In this document: positions 40,355 through 49,300 of the stretch, piece by piece
How the letters are laid out: each line of letters opens with the position of its first letter
Numbering within the stretch: position 1 is the stretch's first letter
DNA from: Ruminobacter sp964520475
GTDB taxonomy: Bacteria; Pseudomonadota; Gammaproteobacteria; Enterobacterales; Succinivibrionaceae
Reading direction: 5' to 3'
Assembly (NCBI GenBank): GCA_964520475.1
Contig: CAZFNS010000001.1
Coordinates: 62,001 to 126,000 of the forward strand
DNA: 64,000 bases
Translations under genes and position numbers: made by a program
The notes under the pieces: model-generated
Databases searched by the model: none
Seen by the model: only the letters and a program-made list of their open reading frames with translations
Told to the model about the DNA's origin: nothing

Positions 40355-43300
40355 TTACCTCTTCACCTCGAGCAGGATCAGATCGCCCGTGCCGGACAGA
40401 GCCACGGAGCCGCCGGATACCGTGCCGGTGGCGCCCGAGTAACCGTCCTGGACCTCGGTGCCTTCCTCGAAGCAGGTTCCCACGTTGACGCTGGAAGCCT
40501 GGCCGACGTGGATCACGACCGCGTTGTCGATGCCCTCATCCTCGTTGACGTAGGTGCGGCACAGCGAGCCGTCGCCGGTCTCGGTCTGCTTGCCCGCGCC
40601 GACCGCCGCGTTGCGGAACCTGAACTGACCCACCTTCTGCCAGTGCGCGAGCGTGGCGTCGGAGGAGTAGGAGGTGCTCAGGGTGTCGGCGTTGGCCGCC
40701 CAGTCCGCCTGGCTGGCGATGTCCGACGGGAAGTTCATGTCGGAACGGGTTCCGTGCTCGGCGTCGTTGCCCGAGCCGCCGTTGTCGTTCTTACGCCCGG
40801 TTTCGTCGCCGTAGTACACCTGGACTCCGCCCGGCAGCAGCAGGAGACCGGTGCCGAGACCCTTCATGTCCGACGGACGGCACAGCGAGGTGTCGTGCGA
40901 CGAGACGTAGGAGAGGGCGTTAAGCGCCGGAGCCGAAGTGCCGTTGTTGAAAGCGGTCGCGTACTCCTGCCACAAGGCCGCATCGGGAACCTTGCAGTCC
41001 GAGGAGGAGTGATTCTGCGAGTTGCCGTTCAGGCTGAAATTAATCATCGCCGTGAACCCGCCGGTCTTGCCGTAACCCGAGCCGTCGGTCGGATCCGTTC
41101 CGAAACCGAAGTGCTCGCCGGTCATGTAGAAGCCGTTGGTCCAGTCCGCGGCGGGATCGTCTCCGCCCTTGTGGGCCGCGCGCCACTTCTCCAGGGCCGC
41201 CTGGGCGCGCTCGTGCAGGATGCCCCAGGTCTCCTTCTCCACGTGCTTGGCGGTGTCGCAGCGGAAGCCGTCGACGCCGAACTCCTCGACCCACGAAGCG
41301 AGCCAGTTGGCCTCAAACTCGGCCACCGACATGGAGCCGGAGCGGAACGCCTTGGCCGCCGGGATGTCGTGATCCGCGTCGGCGGTTCCCCACTTCTTGC
41401 TGAGGAACTCGGGGATGCTTACGCTCGGGCCGTTGTGCTCGTTCTTGAAGTCCGGGAGGTAGGAACTGCACGTGGTAAGATCGTCGTTGCCGCATCCGCC
41501 GTAAGCGTTGAACCGGAGCCAGTCCGAACCCCACCACGAATTCCACTTGGCGTCGGCATCCTCGCTGATCGGCTTGTCGTGCCAGGTCTGCCCGCCGCTC
41601 GGGGACCAGTCGTCGCAGGCATCCCCGCCGTCGCTGCGGACGCCGAAGCCGTAGTCGCACATATCCTTGAGGGTGGCGTAGCCGGAGTGGTTCATGACGA
41701 TGTCAAGGACCACGCGGATGCCCCTCTTGTGCGCCTCGGTCACGAAGTTCCGGAACTCGTCGACGGTGCCCATGTTGGCGTCGATCGAGGTGAAGTCGAG
41801 AGCGTAGTAACCGTGGTACGCGTAGTGCGCAAACGCGCCGTCGCTGCCGCCGCCGGTCCAGCCGTGGGCCTGCTCGTACGGGGCGGTGATCCAGATGGAG
41901 TTCATGCCGAGCGACTTGATGTAGTCCAGGCGCTCGGTCAGACCCTTGATGTCGCCGCCGTGGAACGTGGCCGTCGTCTTGCCGGAGGCGTCGGGGTTCT
42001 TGCGCCCGTAGCTGCCGTCGTTCGAGGAGTCGCCGTTATAGAAGCGGTCCGTCATGACGAAGTACATCAGCGCGTTGTTCCAGGTGAAGCCGATGCTGGT
42101 GTCGACCACCTTCTGGACATACTTGGTCTTCTGGATGGTGTAAGAAGCGCTCGCGTCGCCGTAGGTTACGACCAGGGTCGCCTCGGCGGGCGGCTCGCCC
42201 GCTTCGGTGTCCGCGGCGGCGATCTTCTCGCCCACGCGGATGATCTCGCCGTTGGTGAACTGGTTCTCCGTGCCGTCGATGGTGTACGTTCCGGTCGTGG
42301 CCTTGGTCACGCCCTCGCCCTTGATCATCAGCGCGATGTCCTTGTAGGCGGTCGTCGGCTCGCCGTCCTTCTCCACGATCTTTATGGTCGAGCCGGCCGG
42401 CACTTCGGAGTCGCCGATTTCGACGTAAGTCTTCGTCTCGCCAACCGCCTGGGTCATGCCGCATTCCTCGATCGATACGAACTGCTTGGCGGAGAAGTCG
42501 AAGCAGGGCGCGGCCGGGGTGTACGAGATACCGTCCTGCATCGCGCCGGGATACTGATCGTTGCCGTTGCTGGTGTTGGAGAATATGGCCAGAGCTTGGC
42601 TCACCGTTTCGGACGGGGTGAAGTAGTAGAACGTTTCCGTGCATCCCTCGATCTTGGTCATGGGCGCTCCGGGCCAGGTGCCGCCGGTGTAATTCGTATT
42701 CTGGTCGAGGTAGAGCCACAGATACGGATCGTCGAAACCGTCGTATTTCAGTATGACCGAGTTTTCGGGAGCGACGCAGGTGCCGCCGCCGTTGTCCTCA
42801 ACCACGTTGTCGCTGAACGTGCCGGTCGAAGCCGCCCATTCCGAATCGCCTTCGGACGGGCACTCGTCCCCGCTGCAGGCGGGAATGGTAACCGTCACGG
42901 TCTCGCTGCCGGCGCGCAGGCCCAGGTCGTCCTTGGCCGTCACGGTCAGGGTGAAGGTCTGCTCCTTCGCCCCCTTCTGGACGGTGAACGACTGCGAGGT
43001 CTCGTTGTACTTCGAGGTCACCTTGGAGCCGATGGAAGGCGTCCACTCGTAGGTCACGTCGTCGTATCCGGTCGCAACGGTGGCGTTCACGGTGACGGAG
43101 GCGCCGTTGTCCTTGTGGGTCTCGGTCAGGGTCACCGTAATGTCGGCGGTGCACTCCGCGGGCAGCGTTTCCGCGACCGCCTGAGCGGAGCCCCCGGCCG
43201 AAACCGCGGCAGCGGCGCTGACCAGTTTCCCTACGGAAGCGAGAGGCACGGTGATAACGTCGATATCCTCTTTCTCGTGGGACGTGGACTCATCCGGCCC

Positions 43301-46036
43301 GTAGGGTTCCGAGGCGGCGTCGACCAGAGCGGGATCCCACGGGAGCGCGTCCATCATCGAGGTGCCGAACGTCGAGAACCACATGACCTTGATGCCGTGG
43401 CTGGTCATGTAGGCGGCGTCGATGCCCAGGGCCTTGAGGGGAATCTTGATCTGGATCAGGCGGCCCTTGGGATCGCCGGTGATGTTCGGCATGAGATCCG
43501 TGTAGGTGCCGGTCTTGTAGTCTTCCGGGCCCGCGCCGTAATTGTCCGCTATGCCCATGTAAGTCTTGGAAACCGGCTGCTGGTATACCGTGGTCTCTAT
43601 CCCGTTCTCCTTAAACCCTAAGACATAGCCTTCATCGTAGGAGAAACTGCCGTCCGACTTGCTGATAAACAGTCCCGGCGTTCCGACTTCCTGCGGGTGG
43701 AACATCACCATGGTGTCGACGCCTTCGTTGATCTCCCAGAATTTGGCGTTCATCCAAACGGAATTGCCGTCGTCCAGCAGACCTTTGCCCGGAGTCCTCT
43801 TGCCCGTGTTGATGGCGATGCCCGTGGGCAGGAACTGGTCGTGGGTGTAGTCGAAGTCGCTTCCGGTGTCCGCGTTGCTCATGTTCGGGAACTCGGCCAT
43901 CAGATAAAGGTTCGTGTTGTCCCACGCGGCGTGGAGACTGTACATGTCGGTGGACTTCTCATGGCCGCCGCGGTAAGCTCTCGGGTCGTCGTTGGCCGCG
44001 CTGATGGCGATCAGGGTGTCGTCGCCCCAGTCGGCCGCGCCGGTGATGGTCTTGTTGGCGCCGACTTTGCCGTCCGGATTGGTCGCGTGGTAGTCGTCGC
44101 TGACGGAGCCGCTTACCGGACCGGTGTCACCGCCGCCCGGGGTGTCGCCGCCGCCCGGGGTGTCGCCGCCGCCCGGGGTGTCGCCGCCGCCGGGATTGTC
44201 GACGGTGCACTGAGCGTTATCGGTGGCCGCGCCGAGACAGTACGGATCGTCTTCCGGGCAGGTGCCGGGCTCGACCGGCTCGCTCAGGGTCACCTTAACG
44301 GTCGCGGCGTACGGCTCGGAGGTGTTGCCGTCGGCGTCGGTCACCTTGAGCGTGACCTTGTACGTGCCCGACTCGGCGTAGGTGTGCTGGGGATTCTCCT
44401 CGGTCGAGGTCTGGCCGTCGCCGAAATCCCACGCGAACTTCACGCCGCCTTCGGAAGTGTTGGTGAACTGGAAGGTTCCCTCGCTTCCCGCCACCTCCTC
44501 AAAGGTGAACGACGCGGTGATGCCGCCCGTGGAGGGCAGCGTAACCGTGACGCTCTCGGAGTAGGTCTTCGAATTGCCCTGGTCGTCGCTCGCCGTCAGG
44601 GTCACCTCGTAAGAACCCGAGTGCTCGTAGGTGTGGGTGGGGTTCTCTTCGGTCGAGGTCGTGCCGTCGCCGAAATCCCAGCTGTACTTGGTGGCGCCCG
44701 TGGAGCCGTTCGTGAACGCGAAGGTGCCGGCCTGGCCGGAGACTTCCTCCACGGTGAACGCCGCCGTGAGCTCCGGGGCCGGGGCGGCGCACTGATCGCT
44801 GTTCACGGTAAACGGCGACGCGTCTTTGGCGGCGGTGGCGCCGCTCGGGTCGGTCACGGTGAGGGAGGCGGTATGTTCACCCTCGGCGATGTTGTCCCAT
44901 TCGGCGGTGATCTTGTCGCCGGACTTCGCCTTGCCGGTGGGGCCGGCGGCGTCGTCGAACGTCCACGCGTAATCCAGCTCGTCGCCGTCGGGGTCGCTAA
45001 CCACGGCGGTAAAGGTGTATTTGTGGCACCCGGACAGGCTGCGCACCACGCTTACGACCGCGGGAGGATGATTTAAGGTCGGTTCGCCGCTCGCCGGGAC
45101 GTCGACGGTGGCCGCGTGCTGGCGCTCCACGGTGTTGCCTTCTCCGTACGTGAAGCTTACGTAAACGTCATAGGTGGTGCCCGGCGTGAAGTCCGACATG
45201 GGCTTGGTGACGGTGTTCCCCGTGGCGGTCGTCCCGTCGCCGAAATCCCACGTGACATCCGTGGCGTCGGCGATGGTGCACGTCAGCGTGCCGTCGCTGA
45301 CCGTGCACGAGGGCTCGGGGGCGACGGATCCGACGAGATTGTCGAACGGATCGGCGTTGCTGTCCTGCTCGAAGTTCGCTCTGACCTCGTCCAGAATCGT
45401 CTGCGCGTCCTGTCCCGCGTGGAGGGCGTCCTGAACGCTGGAGTAGGCGTTCTTGGTGAGCGTCCTGACCCTGTCGGCCGTCCATCCGTCGGGATTGTTA
45501 AGTCCGATGGCGCCGAAAGCCTGGGTCAGAATATCGTAAACGTCGTCGCTGCCCGAGGCCAGTTCCGTGGGAGACCATCCCGCGGGCGCGCCGATCAGAT
45601 CCGCGAACGCCTCCGCGCCGAAAAGTTCCTCGGCGTTGGTGACGGCGTTAAGGTAAATCGTGCCGTAATCGCACACGGGGGAGCCGGTGCAGGTTCCCAG
45701 AGAATGGACGAAGTACAGCGAGCGGTCGTCGGTCTCCGCGACCAGTTTCGCGTCGGGATTGGTCAGGTCGGCGGCGGCCCACTCGAGCTGAGACTTGCCC
45801 ATCACTCTGATCGGGTCGGCGGAGGTGCAGGCGTTGTCCCCGTCGGTGTCCAGGCAGACCTGGAACTGCCCGGCCATGCCGCTGAACTGAACCTGCAGGG
45901 TGTAGGAGAGGTCGGAAGGAGTGACGCCGCCTCCTCCGCCGCCGCCCCCGCCGTTGTCGTCGCCGCCGCCACCGCCGCCGCAGGCGGCCAATGCTACAAC
46001 AGAAGCGATAGCCATCGATAAACCGGTTAATTTCAT
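40355..46036 (-). CDS. Giant multidomain alpha-amylase lipoprotein (GH13, MalS-like catalytic domain)
   Basis: 1893 residues. Start at 46036 gives a lipoprotein signal ending VALAAC, then a Gly-rich stretch. Order by eye: N-terminal module of unknown type (20-240) with VCLDTDGDNACTSAD; four PKD-like repeats (243-589; WDFGDG in three); a Gly-Asp-Thr-Pro linker (614-638); a CBM9/DOMON-like beta domain (645-940); an Ig-like repeat (955-1045); a CBM26-like starch-binding module (1092-1182); a further beta domain; and the GH13 barrel (1316 to about 1800). Catalytic residues are Asp1594 (DGFRCDTAKHV), Glu1641 (GEHFGFG) and Asp1715 (SSHDT). The barrel is close to the 728-residue MalS-like enzyme at 15736-17922. 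It is probably surface-exposed through the type II system. It has a strong promoter (46126-46154) and stands as its own unit. Confidence 0.9.
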   Translation of the reverse strand: MKLTGLSMAIASVVALAACGGGGGGDDNGGGGGGGGGVTPSDLSYTLQVQFSGMAGQFQVCLDTDGDNACTSADPIRVMGKSQLEWAAADLTNPDAKLVAETDDRSLYFVHSLGTCTGSPVCDYGTIYLNAVTNAEELFGAEAFADLIGAPAGWSPTELASGSDDVYDILTQAFGAIGLNNPDGWTADRVRTLTKNAYSSVQDALHAGQDAQTILDEVRANFEQDSNADPFDNLVGSVAPEPSCTVSDGTLTCTIADATDVTWDFGDGTTATGNTVTKPMSDFTPGTTYDVYVSFTYGEGNTVERQHAATVDVPASGEPTLNHPPAVVSVVRSLSGCHKYTFTAVVSDPDGDELDYAWTFDDAAGPTGKAKSGDKITAEWDNIAEGEHTASLTVTDPSGATAAKDASPFTVNSDQCAAPAPELTAAFTVEEVSGQAGTFAFTNGSTGATKYSWDFGDGTTSTEENPTHTYEHSGSYEVTLTASDDQGNSKTYSESVTVTLPSTGGITASFTFEEVAGSEGTFQFTNTSEGGVKFAWDFGDGQTSTEENPQHTYAESGTYKVTLKVTDADGNTSEPYAATVKVTLSEPVEPGTCPEDDPYCLGAATDNAQCTVDNPGGGDTPGGGDTPGGGDTPGGGDTGPVSGSVSDDYHATNPDGKVGANKTITGAADWGDDTLIAISAANDDPRAYRGGHEKSTDMYSLHAAWDNTNLYLMAEFPNMSNADTGSDFDYTHDQFLPTGIAINTGKRTPGKGLLDDGNSVWMNAKFWEINEGVDTMVMFHPQEVGTPGLFISKSDGSFSYDEGYVLGFKENGIETTVYQQPVSKTYMGIADNYGAGPEDYKTGTYTDLMPNITGDPKGRLIQIKIPLKALGIDAAYMTSHGIKVMWFSTFGTSMMDALPWDPALVDAASEPYGPDESTSHEKEDIDVITVPLASVGKLVSAAAAVSAGGSAQAVAETLPAECTADITVTLTETHKDNGASVTVNATVATGYDDVTYEWTPSIGSKVTSKYNETSQSFTVQKGAKEQTFTLTVTAKDDLGLRAGSETVTVTIPACSGDECPSEGDSEWAASTGTFSDNVVEDNGGGTCVAPENSVILKYDGFDDPYLWLYLDQNTNYTGGTWPGAPMTKIEGCTETFYYFTPSETVSQALAIFSNTSNGNDQYPGAMQDGISYTPAAPCFDFSAKQFVSIEECGMTQAVGETKTYVEIGDSEVPAGSTIKIVEKDGEPTTAYKDIALMIKGEGVTKATTGTYTIDGTENQFTNGEIIRVGEKIAAADTEAGEPPAEATLVVTYGDASASYTIQKTKYVQKVVDTSIGFTWNNALMYFVMTDRFYNGDSSNDGSYGRKNPDASGKTTATFHGGDIKGLTERLDYIKSLGMNSIWITAPYEQAHGWTGGGSDGAFAHYAYHGYYALDFTSIDANMGTVDEFRNFVTEAHKRGIRVVLDIVMNHSGYATLKDMCDYGFGVRSDGGDACDDWSPSGGQTWHDKPISEDADAKWNSWWGSDWLRFNAYGGCGNDDLTTCSSYLPDFKNEHNGPSVSIPEFLSKKWGTADADHDIPAAKAFRSGSMSVAEFEANWLASWVEEFGVDGFRCDTAKHVEKETWGILHERAQAALEKWRAAHKGGDDPAADWTNGFYMTGEHFGFGTDPTDGSGYGKTGGFTAMINFSLNGNSQNHSSSDCKVPDAALWQEYATAFNNGTSAPALNALSYVSSHDTSLCRPSDMKGLGTGLLLLPGGVQVYYGDETGRKNDNGGSGNDAEHGTRSDMNFPSDIASQADWAANADTLSTSYSSDATLAHWQKVGQFRFRNAAVGAGKQTETGDGSLCRTYVNEDEGIDNAVVIHVGQASSVNVGTCFEEGTEVQDGYSGATGTVSGGSVALSGTGDLILLEVKR
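44123..44194. repeat. Four 18-bp tandem repeats coding the Gly-Asp-Thr-Pro linker
   Basis: Unit GGTGTCGCCGCCGCCCGG repeated at 44123, 44141, 44159 and 44177; the first and last copies have one or two changes. Each copy adds six residues (TPGGGD on the coding strand). In-frame length changes would alter only linker length. Confidence 0.9.
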
Positions 46037-46125
46037 CTTCTCTGTCCCCGTGAAATTTAAGTTGAGGTTAAAAAAGCGGCCGGCCGGCGTCGCGCCGGCA
46101 AGGCACACCATCCGTTAATTTAAAC

Positions 46126-46154
46126 ATTATAGAAAAGCGTGAAAAGCATTTCAA
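46126..46154 (-). promoter_or_regulatory. Strong sigma-70 promoter of the 1893-residue amylase gene
   Basis: Minus strand TTGAAA (46154-46149), 17-base spacer, perfect TATAAT (46131-46126); leader about 80 bases. The rest of 46037-46276 shows no gene. I see no operator I could name. Confidence 0.75.
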
Positions 46155-46276
46155 GGCAACCTTTACAATTGATTAACATAAATGACGCTATTATGAAGCA
46201 CTTCAAAATTTCGGTTTTGTCCCCTTTTACGCGGCATTGAAATTGCCGCGGGCCGCCGGCAACCGGTCCCGGCCCG

Positions 46277-46308
46277 AAAAAAAAGCCCGCGGCCGGGCCG
46301 CGGGCTTT
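46277..46308 (-). terminator. Intrinsic terminator of the 1672-residue amylase gene
   Basis: Near-perfect stem of about 13 bp (AAAGCCCGCGGCC with its complement) followed on the minus strand by a run of T, 18 bases after the stop. Confidence 0.85.
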
Positions 46309-46325
46309 ACTCCGTGAGTTTCGCG

Positions 46326-49300
46326 CTACTTCAGGAACTGGCTCGCCGAGGCGACTTTCCCTCCGGCGTAATCCTTGACGAGAACCCTCATGGATCCTCC
46401 CGGGATGTTGCCGAGGGCCACGCTGCCGCCGGATACCTGGTAGGACGCGCCGGTGACCAGATCGACGTAGCTGCCGTCGGTCGCCCCCGACACGGTGACG
46501 TCGCCGCCGCCCGCGCCCGGGATCGCCACGATGGCGTTGTCGCTTTCATAGGTCCGCTCGAAGACCAGCGGCTCGCCCTGCAGGACCTTCATCTGGCCGC
46601 GCCGCAGGGCGATCGAGGCCTTGCGCATGGCGTTGAGGTCGGTGACGTGGCCGATGATCGGATCGCCGTTGTCGAGGTCGTCGCCGATGTACAGTCTGCC
46701 GGTGCTGCTCACCAGGTCGTTGCTGCCGGTGAGATCGGGCGGCAGGCCGACGCGCGAACCGGTTTCGTCGCCCGCGTACATTACCGGGATGCCGCGGAAG
46801 GTCCAGAGGACGTTATAGGCGAGCGCCGCGTTCGTCCTGTCCTCGCAGCAGTGCTGCGCCCCGCTGCCCGACCAGGTGTTGTCGGGAGTGAGGTCGTGGT
46901 TCTGGAAGAACGTAACCAGTTTGGTCGGGTCGGCGTACCAGCCGTCGAAGCGGTTGATCACGTCGGCGAGCCCGCCGAGGCTGCCCTTCGTCACGTTGTC
47001 CCTGAACGTGCTCATCAGGAAGAAGTCGAGCACCGAGATGCCGGAATCGCCGGTTTTCTCCGTGCCGCTCCCGGTCCTGGTGTAGTACCACGGGTGCAGC
47101 TGCTCCGGGGTGTTGTCGCCGAAGCCCTTGATCAGCGCCTCGCCGAAGACGAACAGGCCGGTCTTGTACTTCTGCCACTTCGAGGTCATGGCCATGACGT
47201 CTTCCCTCGGCATGTGCTTGAGGGTGTCGATGCGGACGGCGTCGATGCCCATGTCGATGTACATCTTCATCATCGCGTTCATGTAGTTCCGCACGTTGTC
47301 GTTCTCGGTGGTGAGATCCACGCAGTCGCCGGCCATGCTCCTGAGCTGGACTTCCTCGACGGACTCCCAGTTGTTGGTGTAGGCCTCGTGGTACCACTTG
47401 GACGGAAGCGACTGCGAAACGGCCGGGCTCCAGTAGTAGCCGGAGTGCGCGGTGTCGGCGGTTCCGGTCACCGGCACGTCGTCGTCCTGGAAGTGGACGG
47501 TGAAGGTCGCGTCGGCGTTCGGGTCGCCGGCGCACAGCCTTCTGTGCCAGGTCGGGGCGACCGGGTTGTCGTTGTCGCAGCGGTTCGCGGACTTATAATC
47601 GGCGATGTTGCCCGTGTAAATGCCGCCCATGTCGATGCCGCCCTTGCCGTACTGCGGATCGATGTGGTACTTGGTCGGGATCTTGTCGATGTAGGTCTGA
47701 CCGCGGATACCGTAGTTGCTGGAGTGGTTGAGCACCACGTCCTGAACCACCTTGATCCCCTTCTTGTGAGCCGCCTTGATGAAGTCGAAGTACGTGGCTC
47801 CCGGGCTTTCGAGCCTCATGTCCGGCTGGAACCAGTCGTAGGCGTGGTAGCCGTGATAGTCGAGGCCGGATCTGTTCTCCACCGGGGGAGTGATCCAGAT
47901 CGCGGTGAAGCCCATCTTCTTGATGTAGTCGAGCTTCGCGATCAGCCCCTTGAAATCGCCCCGCCAGCTCGGGTCGGTGAGATCGAACCGGTCGCGGCAG
48001 TAGTAGTTGTTATCCTCGTCGCCGTCGAAGAAGCGGGCCGTGACCACGAAGTAAATGGTCTCGTCGCGGAAGTCGGTGGCGGCGGAGGGCGTCGGGTTCT
48101 GCGACTTGATGAACCAGAAGAAGTGCTGCTCCTGGGAGACGCCGTTGGCGCCGACGACCAGCGCCCTCAGGCGGTACGCCGTGCCCAGCCCGTCCGCGGA
48201 GGTGTCCGCGAGGGTGATGGGGCCCGAGTACTTCGTCGAGGACTTGGTGGGCTCGGTATTGTCGAGGGTGTAGTAAATGTCGGCGGCCACGGTCTTCCTG
48301 TCGGCGTCCTGAGCGGTCAGGGCCACCTTCTGGTCGGCGTGGTAGCTGCCCGGGTTCAGGCTGGCGACGAGGTACGGGGCGGCCTCGACCGCGTCGACGC
48401 CGTCGGCGGTGGAGTCAAGGGCGGCGCCTTCCAGCTCGTTCCAGGGAATGTTGCTGTCGATTTCCTGGCTGTTCGGATCGGGATCGGGGACCGGATCGGG
48501 ATTCGGATCCGGGTCGGGATCGGGGTTCGGATCGGGATCGGGAACCGGATCCTTTTCCACGGTTCCGCCGCCGGAAACGCTGCCGCCGGCGGAACCCGAA
48601 AGGACGCACTCCTCGAGGGTCGTCCAGGCGCCGTCGTAGCAGCCCGCGGACGGGGCGCCGGTCAGGTCGCCGGTCAGCTTGTCGCCGTTGTTGCTGAAGA
48701 TGACGTTAATCGTGCTCTGGGTGATGGAGGAGGTGTCATAGAACGACCACCCCGGATCTTCGGAGGCCGTGGTCATCGCCGATCCCGGCCACGGACCGGC
48801 CAGCTCGGTGCTGTCGTCCACCCAGATGTAGATGGTCGAAGCGGATCCCTTGTAGTAGATGCCCTTCTTCTGCGGGGTCACCGCCGTGCCCTCGGTTAGG
48901 GTGAAGGTGTAGGACTTGGTCACGGTCTTGCCGTTGTCGGTGACCGTCAGGGTCACGGTCTTCTCGCCGCCGGTCGCGTAGGTCACGGTCGGGGAAGGCT
49001 CGGTCGAGGTCTGGCCGTCGCCGAAATCCCAGCTGTACTTCGTGGAGGAGGTGTCGTTCAGGGAGACCGAGGCGGTCAGCTTGCCCGTGAGGCCCGTGAA
49101 GCTGTACGTGAAGTCGATGGTGAAGTCGCCGCCGGAGGACTGTTCGGCCTTGACCTTCCCGCTGTACGAATCCGAGGCTTTGCCGTCCGAAACCTTTAGG
49201 GTGACGGTGTAATCGCCCGCGCTCGCGTAGTCGTGCGTGCCCGAGGCGTTAGTGGCTTTCGCTCCGTCGCCGAAATCCCACTCGTAGGTGAGCGCGTCGT

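Noticed and set aside
39368..43621. Long plus-strand open frame antisense to the 1893-residue amylase
   Set aside because: Low-complexity Val/Gly/Arg composition and a clear GH13 protein on the other strand; an antisense shadow.
44123..44194. CRISPR-like repeat array
   Set aside because: Contiguous 18-bp units without spacers, in frame and coding a linker.
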